The notes below the pieces were generated by a model. It ran no database searches and was not told the origin of the DNA. It was given only the letters and a program-made list of their open reading frames with translations. A stretch of 13,468 nt of DNA from an uncultured Clostridium sp. (GTDB taxonomy: Bacteria; Bacillota; Clostridia; TANB77; CAG-508). Shown in pieces: positions 6,578 to 13,284 of the stretch. Where the stretch lies: NCBI GenBank assembly GCA_900555615.1, contig USMB01000040.1, forward strand, positions 1-13,468. Reading direction: 5' to 3'. Each line of letters opens with the position of its first letter. Position 1 is the first letter of the stretch. The translations under genes and the position numbers were made by a program.

Positions 6578-8230
6578 ATGACAGATATTGAAATTGCAAA
6601 AAATACAGAACTAAAGAAAATCACAGAAGTTGCAAAAGATATAGGAATTGCAGATGAGGATATTGAACCATATGGCAATTATAAAGCTAAAATATCAAAA
6701 GTTGATACTAGTAAAAATGATGGAAAGTTGATATTAGTTACAGCAATGAGTCCAACTCCATTAGGTGAAGGGAAAACAACTATTTCAATTGCGATTGCAG
6801 ATGGACTAAGAAGAATTGGAAAAAAATCAACTTTAGCATTAAGAGAACCATCTTTAGGACCAGTATTTGGAATGAAAGGTGGTGCAACAGGAGGAGGACA
6901 TGCCCAAATTGCTCCAATGGAAGATATTAATTTACATTTTACAGGAGACATGCATGCAATAACATCAGCAAATAATTTGTTATCAGCAATGATAGATAAT
7001 CATATTTATCAAGGAAATAAATTAAATATTGAAAAAGTTACATGGAAAAGATGTATAGATTTAAATGATAGACAATTAAGAAAAATAAACACAGGGCTTT
7101 CAGGAGAAAGTAAAATAGTTCCTAGAGAAGATGGATTTGACATATCTGCAGCGTCAGAAATAATGGCAATATTATGCTTAGCAACAGATATACAAGATTT
7201 AAAGACAAGACTTGGAAATATTATTGTTGGATATAATAAAAAAGAAGAACCAGTATTTGCAAAAGATTTAAATGCACAAGGGGCAATGACAGTATTACTA
7301 AAAGATGCTATAAAACCAAATTTAGTACAAACTCTAGAACATACACCAGCATTAGTACATGGTGGACCATTTGCCAATATAGCACATGGATGTAATTCAG
7401 TAATAGCAACTAGAATGGGAATGAAGCTTGCAGAATACACAGTTACAGAAGCAGGTTTTGGAGCAGATTTAGGAGCAGAAAAATTTATTGATATAAAATG
7501 CAGAGATGCTAATATAAAACCAAATGTAGTAGTTTGTGTTGCAACAATAAAAGCATTAAAATATCATGGAGGAGCTTCAAAAGAAAACATTAGAGAAGAA
7601 GATATGGTAAGTCTAGAAAAAGGAATGAATAATTTATATAAACATATAGACAATATAAGAGGTAGATTTGGATTAAATGTAATTGTAGCAATTAATAAAT
7701 ATAATACTGATAAAGAGAATGAATTAGAATTTGTGCAAAATGAATTAGCAAAAAGAGAAATACCATCAAGTGTTGTAGAGAGCTGGGAAAAAGGCGGAGA
7801 AGGTGCGCTAGATATAGCTAATAAAATTGTTGAACTTGCAGATCAAGAAGAAGATAAATTTGAATATATTTATGATTTAGATGAAGCAATTGTAGAAAAA
7901 ATAAATAAAATCGCTATGAAAATTTATGGAGCAAAAGCAGTTTTATATCCAGAAGAAGTTGCTAGAAAAATAGAAAAAATTGAAGAAATGGGATATGGAA
8001 AATTACCAATATGTATTGCTAAAACCCAATATTCTTTTTCAGATGATGCTAAAAACTTAGAATGTGAAGAACCATTTGAAATTCATGTAAAAGATGTAGA
8101 GTTAAAAGCAGGAGCTGGATTTATAGTTGTTCTTGCAGGAAATATTATGACAATGCCAGGACTACCAGTAGTTCCAGCAGCAGAAAATATAGATATTGAT
8201 GAAGCTGGAAATATAGTAGGTTTATTTTAA
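6578..8230 (+). CDS. fhs: Formate-tetrahydrofolate ligase
   Basis: Fhs joins formate to tetrahydrofolate using ATP, giving 10-formyl-THF. It is a key step of one-carbon metabolism, central in acetogens and purine-fermenting Clostridia and also used for purine and formyl-Met synthesis. The 550-residue product is the normal length. It carries the P-loop TPLGEGKTT (60-68), REPSLGPVFGMKGGATGGGHAQ (89-110), the LHFTGDMHAI segment (119-128), a central HGGPFANIAHGCNS stretch, and a glycine-rich C-terminal part (GAGFIVVLAGNIMTMPGLP). A GGAGG site precedes the ATG. No other folate genes are adjacent, so it does not show a full Wood-Ljungdahl operon here. Confidence 0.98.
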   Translation: MTDIEIAKNTELKKITEVAKDIGIADEDIEPYGNYKAKISKVDTSKNDGKLILVTAMSPTPLGEGKTTISIAIADGLRRIGKKSTLALREPSLGPVFGMKGGATGGGHAQIAPMEDINLHFTGDMHAITSANNLLSAMIDNHIYQGNKLNIEKVTWKRCIDLNDRQLRKINTGLSGESKIVPREDGFDISAASEIMAILCLATDIQDLKTRLGNIIVGYNKKEEPVFAKDLNAQGAMTVLLKDAIKPNLVQTLEHTPALVHGGPFANIAHGCNSVIATRMGMKLAEYTVTEAGFGADLGAEKFIDIKCRDANIKPNVVVCVATIKALKYHGGASKENIREEDMVSLEKGMNNLYKHIDNIRGRFGLNVIVAINKYNTDKENELEFVQNELAKREIPSSVVESWEKGGEGALDIANKIVELADQEEDKFEYIYDLDEAIVEKINKIAMKIYGAKAVLYPEEVARKIEKIEEMGYGKLPICIAKTQYSFSDDAKNLECEEPFEIHVKDVELKAGAGFIVVLAGNIMTMPGLPVVPAAENIDIDEAGNIVGLF

Positions 8231-8242
8231 TTCGTAATGAAT

Positions 8243-8299
8243 AAAACTTCCGAACTTAGAAATACTAACAAAAAGTATTTTGGAGGAGGAAGTTTTTTT
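8243..8299 (+). promoter_or_regulatory. Folded gpr leader that can hide the ribosome binding site
   Basis: Outer arms AAAACTTCC (8243-8251) and GGAAGTTTT (8288-8296) are perfectly complementary. Inside them AAATACT (8260-8266) pairs with AGTATTT (8274-8280). The gpr ribosome binding site GGAGGAGG (8282-8289) lies partly in the outer stem and partly in the internal loop. CTTCC (8247-8251) can also pair with the first GGAGG. The outer stem ends in seven T bases right before the ATG, so the same structure could act as a weak terminator after fhs. Confidence 0.45.
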
Positions 8300-9235
8300 A
8301 TGTATAATTTTAGAACCGACTTAGCACTTGAAAGAAGAGATATTTATCAAAAGGCTAATAAATTAAATCAAATAGATGGGGTTGAAAGCACAGAAGAGGA
8401 GATTAATGATAATATAAAAGTATCAAGAGTAAAGATTACAAATTCTAAAGGTGAAGAAGCATTAGGAAAGCCAATAGGAACATATGTTACCATTGATGTA
8501 AAAAAACTAAAAATGGCAGGAGAAGAAGAAATTCAGAAAACATCAGAAGTCTTAACAGATGAATTGAAAAAAATAGTAGAAATGCATGTAAATAATCAAG
8601 AAGATATTTTAATTGTGGGATTAGGAAATATTTATGTGACTCCAGATGCTTTAGGACCAAAGGTAATAAATGAGATTGATGTTACAAGACACATAATAAA
8701 ATATCTTCCTCAATATGTTGATGAAGGTACAAGACCAGTTAGTGCTATTTCTCCAGGAGTGTTAGGTACAACTGGAATAGAAACTGTTGAAATTTTGAAA
8801 GGAATTGTTGAAAATATTCATCCTAAATTGCTGATTGTAATAGATGCTTTGGCTTCTAGAAGTATTGAGAGAATTAGTAGTACAATTCAGATATCTGATA
8901 CTGGAATTGTTCCTGGTGCAGGTGTTGGAAATACAAGAGAGGAGATTAGTGAGAATTCTTTAGGTATACCTGTTGTCTCAATTGGAATTCCTACTGTTGT
9001 TGAACTTGCTACTCTTGTTTCTGATGGAATTGATATTTTTATTGATAGATTACAGGAGAAAGCTGAGTCTAATGAGTATTTAAATAAGTTGCAACAGAAT
9101 GATAAGTATGAAGAGGTTAAAGAGGCTCTTAATGTTGGGGATTATAATATGATTGTTACTCCAAAAGAGATTGATGATTTAATTGAGAATATGAAAGATA
9201 TTGTGGCTAGGGGTATTAATTTTGCAGTAAATTAA
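8300..9235 (+). CDS. gpr: Germination protease GPR
   Basis: GPR degrades small acid-soluble spore proteins early in germination, freeing amino acids and DNA. It is made in the forespore as an inactive zymogen and shortens itself. The 311-residue product carries the N-terminal RTDLA site (5-9), the GLGNIYVTPDALGP motif (107-120, with Asp116), VIDALASRS (170-178, with Asp172) and a C-terminal VTPKEIDDLI. The two Asp residues match those proposed as catalytic. The frame is open from an ATG at 8237, but that would translate the GGAGGAGG ribosome binding site as GGG; the ATG at 8300, just after it, gives the compact MYNFRTDLALE N-terminus. By analogy with the Bacillus enzyme, cleavage inside RTD-LA would remove only 7 residues. 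The last third uses clearly different synonymous codons from the rest. Confidence 0.95.
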   Translation: MYNFRTDLALERRDIYQKANKLNQIDGVESTEEEINDNIKVSRVKITNSKGEEALGKPIGTYVTIDVKKLKMAGEEEIQKTSEVLTDELKKIVEMHVNNQEDILIVGLGNIYVTPDALGPKVINEIDVTRHIIKYLPQYVDEGTRPVSAISPGVLGTTGIETVEILKGIVENIHPKLLIVIDALASRSIERISSTIQISDTGIVPGAGVGNTREEISENSLGIPVVSIGIPTVVELATLVSDGIDIFIDRLQEKAESNEYLNKLQQNDKYEEVKEALNVGDYNMIVTPKEIDDLIENMKDIVARGINFAVN

Positions 9236-9236
9236 T

Positions 9237-9422
9237 TCAATCTGTAATAAGTAAGTATTTGAAATATAGCCCGAATGTGACCAAAATAGTGTTACAAATT
9301 CTTAGCAAAAGCTATAAAGGGTCCTGTCTTCGGGTATAGTTATAGCTTTTGCATTAGAATTTGTTAACGTTATGACGGGTAGCCGAGGGATATATTGAAA
9401 ATACTTACTTATTACAGATTGA
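9237..9422 (+). ncRNA. Candidate structured RNA with long rod-like fold
   Basis: A closing helix of 24 perfect pairs joins 9237-9260 to 9399-9422. It continues through a tandem G-A/A-G mismatch (9261-9262 with 9397-9398), 6 A-U pairs (9263-9268 with 9391-9396), one G-A mismatch and CCC/GGG (9270-9272 with 9387-9389). A symmetrical 13 x 13 internal loop follows (9273-9285, 9374-9386). The apical hairpin is 9286-9294 with 9365-9373 (two G-U pairs, bulged U9364), 9295-9302 with 9356-9363, then 9305-9317 with 9340-9352, capped by a 22-nt loop. The two G-U pairs form in plus-strand RNA. The closing-stem, bubble, apical-stem outline recalls 6S RNA; clostridial raiA-type RNAs are another possibility. 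I cannot match either by sequence. I see no clear dedicated promoter. Confidence 0.6.
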
Positions 9423-9569
9423 CCGTGAACATTCCTCATTTTCTTATATAATAATTTCTATTTTTGAATTCCAATCGAACGTTATACTTGGCAATTGGGT
9501 GGAGTGGGCAAACCGTGGGGTGAACGCAGCTGAATGTGAGTTAATTAAGAAAGAATTAAGAAAAAGATG
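9423..9569 (+). other. Gene-free stretch with G-rich, possibly structured segment
   Basis: The first part (9436-9470) is plain A+T-rich spacer. From 9471 the composition changes: CCAAT (9471-9475) can pair with ATTGG (9494-9498), then four G-runs lie within 9497-9520 around GGGCAAACC. Words from the upstream element recur here: GAATGTGA at 9273 and 9532, AACGTTAT at 9366 and 9478, and ACCGTG at 9422 and 9512. ACATTC (9429-9434) can pair with either GAATGT copy. This suggests that the structured RNA extends to about 9540. No reading frame with a ribosome binding site was found. Confidence 0.4.
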
Positions 9570-9598
9570 TAGCCAAAAAATGTTAATAATGTTATAAT
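9570..9598 (+). promoter_or_regulatory. Extended -10 promoter upstream of the DUF4116-ABC operon
   Basis: A perfect TATAAT (9593-9598) is preceded by TGT (9590-9592), making an extended -10. At 17 bp upstream TAGCCA (9570-9575) matches 4 of 6 bases of TTGACA. Transcription would start near 9605, inside the hairpin at 9600-9622. It is the only good promoter directly before the four-gene unit that starts at 9650. Confidence 0.5.
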
Positions 9599-9599
9599 G

Positions 9600-9627
9600 A
9601 GACTGTATTAAAAGTACAGTCTTTTTT
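9600..9627 (+). terminator. Intrinsic-terminator-like hairpin
   Basis: AGACTGTA (9600-9607) pairs perfectly with TACAGTCT (9615-9622) around a 7-nt loop and is followed by a T-run to 9627. This is a classic intrinsic terminator. It probably ends the transcript carrying the structured RNA or read-through from gpr. A transcript starting at about 9605 would begin inside the hairpin and escape it. Confidence 0.75.
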
Positions 9628-9649
9628 GATTGTAAGAAAGGAGAGCAAA

Positions 9650-10177
9650 ATGCCAGAAAGAACAGAAATAACAAGAATGAAGCAAAATTCAGAAAATAGA
9701 GAATATGTATTAGAAAATGTAAAACAAGAAGGAGCATTGCTAGAGTTTGCAAGTGATGAATTAAGAGATGACAAAGAAGTTGTGTTAGAAGCAATTCACA
9801 ATAATCCAGAAGCATTAGAATTTGCAAGTGATAGGCTAAAAGGAGATAGAGAGGTTGTATATGATTCAGTAAGCAAAGTTGGTTGGACATATTGTTATAC
9901 ACAAGAAAACTTATTAGAAGATAGAGATTTATTATTAGCTGGATTAAAAGTAACTGGGCAGATATTGTATTTTGCAGCAAAGGATATGAGAGATGATAAA
10001 GAAGTAGTTATGGAAGCTGTAACCAATAAGCCTATTATTATAAAATATGCTAGTGGAAGACTAAGAGAAGATAAAGAAATTGGAATGGCTGCTATGAAAG
10101 TAAATAAAAACTGTTATGAATTTTTAGGACCAAATTTAAAGCAAGATGAAGATATATTAGCAATAAAAAATGGATAA
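9650..10177 (+). CDS. Protein of six tandem 25-residue DUF4116-type repeats
   Basis: After a 16-residue head the 175-residue product consists of six repeats of exactly 25 residues (17-41, 42-66, 67-91, 92-116, 117-141, 142-166) and a short tail. Each follows the pattern (K/R)-E-V-V-hydrophobic-E-A-V, an aromatic/aliphatic centre (LEFAS, LYFAA, IKYAS), a helix (DELR, DRLK, GRLR) and a closing D or DD. This is the pattern of DUF4116, a family of helical solenoid repeats best known from protists, giant viruses and some bacteria, with no established activity; a protein-binding scaffold is plausible. There is no signal peptide or membrane helix. The frame is open upstream through an ATT, but the ATG at 9650 has the AAAGGAG site. 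It is first in a tight unit with an exported protein and an ABC transporter. Confidence 0.85.
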   Translation: MPERTEITRMKQNSENREYVLENVKQEGALLEFASDELRDDKEVVLEAIHNNPEALEFASDRLKGDREVVYDSVSKVGWTYCYTQENLLEDRDLLLAGLKVTGQILYFAAKDMRDDKEVVMEAVTNKPIIIKYASGRLREDKEIGMAAMKVNKNCYEFLGPNLKQDEDILAIKNG

Positions 10178-10189
10178 AAGGAGGATAAT

Positions 10190-10786
10190 ATGAAAGTTTT
10201 AAAGAAAATAAATAAGGGATTAATATTAACAATAATAGTATTAGCAGCTTTGTTGATATACATATCAGGTGTAGAAAAGCAAAGAAATGCAGATAAGCCA
10301 GATATAAGAAAAGCATGTGAGGATTTTATATTATTAACAGATAAATATGTTGTATTACCAGAGGATATGCAGAAATCAGAAGTATCAGAAGAGAAAGTAA
10401 ATGAATATGTTAATCAAATGAAAAGCGATGTAGAAAAAGTAATGATATCTAATACAGAAGCGGTAAAAATTCAAAAACAAGTAATTGAAAACAATCTGAG
10501 AAATGGGTATGATGCTCTTGATGTAAGAATTAAAATGTCAAGAAAAATCAAAAAGATAAATGGATATGAATTTGACGGAAATCAAGTAACTGTAAAATTA
10601 AAAGATCAAGTAGAAATAGTTACAAAAGTTTTTGATGAAATAGATTCAACCAAAGAAACAGAGACTTTTGATGCATCAAATGATGAAATAATTTTACAAA
10701 AAATAGATGGAAAATGGAAAATTGTATATTCAAACTTACAATTTGATGGAAGTAATAGATATTATAGTGATGATATTATCTTTTAG
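10190..10786 (+). CDS. Single-pass exported protein of unknown family
   Basis: The 198-residue product has a basic N-terminus (MKVLKKINKG), one strong hydrophobic helix (about 11-27) and no lipobox cysteine, so it is probably anchored in the membrane with the rest outside. The outer part begins with helical segments (ADKPDIRKACEDFILLTDKYVVLPEDMQ, then a Glu/Lys-rich helix to about residue 110). It ends in a strand-rich half (VTVKLKDQVEIVTKVFD, then DEIILQKIDGKWKIVYSNLQFDGS). An N-terminal helix set followed by curved strands ending in DGKWKIVYSN recalls NTF2-like domains, but this is only a fold-level guess. An AGGAGG site precedes the start, and the gene lies 12 bases after the DUF4116 gene and 17 before the ABC ATPase. 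I do not recognise the family; co-expression with the transporter is the best clue. Confidence 0.8.
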   Translation: MKVLKKINKGLILTIIVLAALLIYISGVEKQRNADKPDIRKACEDFILLTDKYVVLPEDMQKSEVSEEKVNEYVNQMKSDVEKVMISNTEAVKIQKQVIENNLRNGYDALDVRIKMSRKIKKINGYEFDGNQVTVKLKDQVEIVTKVFDEIDSTKETETFDASNDEIILQKIDGKWKIVYSNLQFDGSNRYYSDDIIF

Positions 10787-10803
10787 AAGAAGGGGATGAA
10801 AAG

Positions 10804-11718
10804 ATGGAAAATACTGTATTAGAATTGAAAAATGTAAGCAAATCATTTGGAAAAAGAAAAATAATAGATAACATAAGCCTTAAGGTAAATTCAGGTGAAA
10901 TCTTTGGCTTTTTGGGACCAAATGGTTCAGGAAAAACTACAACAATAAAAATGATATTAAGATTAATTGACAGTGATGATGGAGAAATCAAGGTAAATGG
11001 TTTAGATAACAGAAAACAGTTTGAACAAGCAATGGAATGCATAGGAGCAATTGTAGAAAATCCAGATATGTATAAATATATGTCAGGAATAGACAATTTA
11101 AAGTTACATGCAAGAATTAGAAATATAGATGAAAAAAGAATAAATGAAGTATTAGAAATGGTAGGCTTAAAAGATAGAGCAAAAGACAAAGTCGGAAAAT
11201 ATTCTCTAGGAATGAAACAAAGACTAGGGTTAGCATTAACATTATTACATAATCCAAAAGTTTTAATATTGGATGAACCTACAAATGGATTGGATCCAGC
11301 AGGAATTAAGCAATTGAGAGATATTTTAAAGAAAATTTCTCATGAAGAAAATGTCGCTGTATTTGTGTCATCACATATATTGACAGAAATGCAACAAATG
11401 TGTGATAGAGTAGCAGTATTAGATAATGGTAAAATTGTAAAAATAGAGCAGATAACAAATTCAGAAGAAGAGAAAATTGAAACTATAGAATTAAGAATTA
11501 AAGATAAAACTAAAGCAATTAAAATTTTAAAAGAAAAATTTGAGGTAGATGCTAAAGAAGAAAAAGATAGTTTGTTAGTTACAATTCAAACAGAAAAAGT
11601 TCCAGAAGTTGTAAGAGAATTAGCAATTGAAGATGTTGGAATAAAAGCAGTTATTCCAAGAGAACATAATTTAGAGGAAATATTCTTTGATGCAACAGAA
11701 GGAGGTAAAAATGAGTAA
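10804..11718 (+). CDS. ABC transporter ATP-binding protein, BcrA/CcmA type
   Basis: This cytoplasmic ATPase powers the adjacent membrane protein. The 304-residue product has Walker A GPNGSGKTT (38-46), signature YSLGMKQR (133-140), Walker B VLILDEPTNGLDP (153-165) and the switch histidine in SSHIL (His191). The Q-loop region reads GAIVENPDMYKYMSG (81-95), with Glu-Asn where many families have Gln; this is usual in the bacitracin-type (BcrA) and related exporters. After about residue 215 comes the C-terminal extension typical of that group, ending EHNLEEIFFDATEGG. Such systems export or expel peptides such as lantibiotics and bacitracin, or handle other substrates; the substrate cannot be read here. 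The stop codon overlaps the permease start by 8 bases, indicating coupled translation. Confidence 0.95.
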   Translation: MENTVLELKNVSKSFGKRKIIDNISLKVNSGEIFGFLGPNGSGKTTTIKMILRLIDSDDGEIKVNGLDNRKQFEQAMECIGAIVENPDMYKYMSGIDNLKLHARIRNIDEKRINEVLEMVGLKDRAKDKVGKYSLGMKQRLGLALTLLHNPKVLILDEPTNGLDPAGIKQLRDILKKISHEENVAVFVSSHILTEMQQMCDRVAVLDNGKIVKIEQITNSEEEKIETIELRIKDKTKAIKILKEKFEVDAKEEKDSLLVTIQTEKVPEVVRELAIEDVGIKAVIPREHNLEEIFFDATEGGKNE

Positions 11719-13117
11719 GATATATAAATTATTTGTAGATGAAAATATTAAAACTTGGAAAAAGTTTTCAACAAAATTGGCAATTATATTAATAGTTTTA
11801 GCATTATTGGGAGCATTAAGCTTATCAAAATTGTTACAATATATAGATGAGAAAAATGATATAAATTCTGAGAGGTTTGTTTCAAGTTCAGAAGAAGGAT
11901 TTAAAGGTGAAATTGAGATATTAAAAGAACAGTTGCAAGATAATACACTTTCAAAATCTGAAAAAGAGGAAATAGAGAGACAAATAAAGATTTATGAAAT
12001 AAGAATAAAAAATCAAATTTATAGAACAGATTGGAGAAGTGAAGCATTATCAGATACTAGTATAGATAATAAAACTTTAGAGATTGTTGAAAAAAATGAT
12101 TTTGATGGATATATTGACCAAAAGCAAGAAAAATTAAAGAAAAAATTTGATGATAAACAAATTTCACAAGAGGAATATGATGATGAAAAAATATTGTTAG
12201 AATTGCAAAAAAAATACGGAATTTCTAAAGATGATCCCCAAATATTTTATGATTACAGAGCACAAGTAATTAGTGATATTCGTCAGAAGCAGAAAAGCAT
12301 TAGAACAGGAATTGATAGTCAAACAAATAAGGTATTAACAGAAAAACAAAAGAAACAATATGAAGATGATATTAAAATAAGTATATACAAAATAGAAAAT
12401 AACATAGAAAAAGCAGATTCAACTTCAGATTATAAAATGACATTCGAATCATTTGCAACAAGTTTTGTAACAGCATTTATAGCAATATTTGTAATAATTG
12501 TTGCAGGAAGTGCAATTGCGACAGAAATTTCAACAGGAACAATAAAATTCTGGGCATTAACACCTAATAAAAGATGGAAGATACTAACAGCAAAAATATT
12601 ATCGTTGTTATTTTATTTAGTAGTTATAACTTTAATAATGGCATTGCTAACATTAGTTTGTGGAAAGATATTTTTTACAACAGAAGGAAATACATATTTA
12701 TTTGTAAAAGATGGAGTTGTACAAAAAATAGGAAATACAGCATTTATAATAGAATACTATTTTGCAAAAATTATACCAATTATAATATTTGCACTATTTG
12801 CATTAATGCTTTCAGTTGTTACAAGAAACACTTCAGTAGCAATAGCTTTAAGTATAGCAACATATATGGGAAATGGAATAATGATGCTAATTATAAATAC
12901 TTACATAAAAAAAGATTGGATAAAATTTATACCATTTAACAATTTGGATATTGCTAGCAAAATATTTACAAATTTCACAAGTCCAATGACAATTTCGGCT
13001 CCAAATACTTTTGTACAGAATACATCACTTATATTTTCTCTTGGAGTGCTAGGAGTGTGTGCAATTTTAATGCTTGTAACCATGTATGATAGTTTCAATA
13101 AAAGAGATATTATTTAA
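11711..13117 (+). CDS. ABC-2 type permease with large extracytoplasmic domain
   Basis: The 468-residue product is the membrane half of the transporter. One membrane helix (about 22-43) is followed by some 205 residues rich in Glu, Lys and Gln with long predicted helices and coiled-coil character (about 60-235). Five more helices follow (about 251-271, 293-318, 350-370, 375-397 and 438-458). The segment TEISTGTIKFWALTPNKRWKI (271-291) after the second helix is the usual cytoplasmic coupling motif of ABC-2 permeases. The large outer domain between the first two helices resembles that of peptide-handling and lantibiotic-immunity permeases, though the sequence itself is not recognisable. The frame is open from an ATG at 11687, but the ATG at 11711 sits 5 bases after a GGAGG and overlaps the ATPase stop, so it is preferred. 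No clear terminator follows. Confidence 0.9.
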   Translation: MSKIYKLFVDENIKTWKKFSTKLAIILIVLALLGALSLSKLLQYIDEKNDINSERFVSSSEEGFKGEIEILKEQLQDNTLSKSEKEEIERQIKIYEIRIKNQIYRTDWRSEALSDTSIDNKTLEIVEKNDFDGYIDQKQEKLKKKFDDKQISQEEYDDEKILLELQKKYGISKDDPQIFYDYRAQVISDIRQKQKSIRTGIDSQTNKVLTEKQKKQYEDDIKISIYKIENNIEKADSTSDYKMTFESFATSFVTAFIAIFVIIVAGSAIATEISTGTIKFWALTPNKRWKILTAKILSLLFYLVVITLIMALLTLVCGKIFFTTEGNTYLFVKDGVVQKIGNTAFIIEYYFAKIIPIIIFALFALMLSVVTRNTSVAIALSIATYMGNGIMMLIINTYIKKDWIKFIPFNNLDIASKIFTNFTSPMTISAPNTFVQNTSLIFSLGVLGVCAILMLVTMYDSFNKRDII

Positions 13118-13214
13118 GTTATAGTATAATATTTTAAAATAATACCAAGAAGCCCAATAAATAATTAAAATTATTATATATAAACATTATTTAAAAGAAA
13201 AATGACTAGAAAGC

Positions 13215-13243
13215 TTGATTTTTTTAGGAAAATATAGTACAAT
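13215..13243 (+). promoter_or_regulatory. Promoter for rpsO
   Basis: TTGATT (13215-13220) and TACAAT (13238-13243) are separated by exactly 17 bp. Transcription should begin near 13250, giving a leader of about 90 nt. Upstream, 13118-13214 is A+T-rich with only weak palindromes and no convincing terminator for the ABC operon. Confidence 0.65.
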
Positions 13244-13284
13244 AGTTTATGTAAAAAATGTTCCTTAAACTTAGCACAATAAAA

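Noticed and set aside
9237..9422. Possible MITE or other small transposon with 24-bp terminal inverted repeats
   Set aside because: The flanks (TAAT before, CCGTGA after) show no target-site duplication, and the interior is itself one continuous hairpin with GC-rich loop strings, which fits a functional RNA better. Other genomic copies would reopen the question.
9501..9530. Cyclic-di-GMP-I (GEMM) riboswitch, suggested by GGGCAAACC followed by GAACGCA
   Set aside because: Only a 3-bp helix can form between the two strings, and the rest of the known aptamer, including its second GC-rich stem and tetraloop receptor, does not follow.
9444..9980. Minus-strand open frame of 178 codons across the gene-free region and the DUF4116 gene
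   Set aside because: Leu/Ile/His-rich translation typical of the antisense of A-rich coding DNA, no ribosome binding site, and it crosses a terminator and a well-supported gene.
12574..12939. Plus-strand 121-codon frame inside the permease gene
   Set aside because: Asn/Lys/Tyr-rich frame-shifted reading of the permease with no ribosome binding site; the permease frame is intact.
13118..13214. A terminator after the ABC permease, from palindromes around 13123-13145 and 13159-13178
   Set aside because: Both are A+T-only or imperfect and have no T-run after them; such palindromes are expected by chance in this composition.
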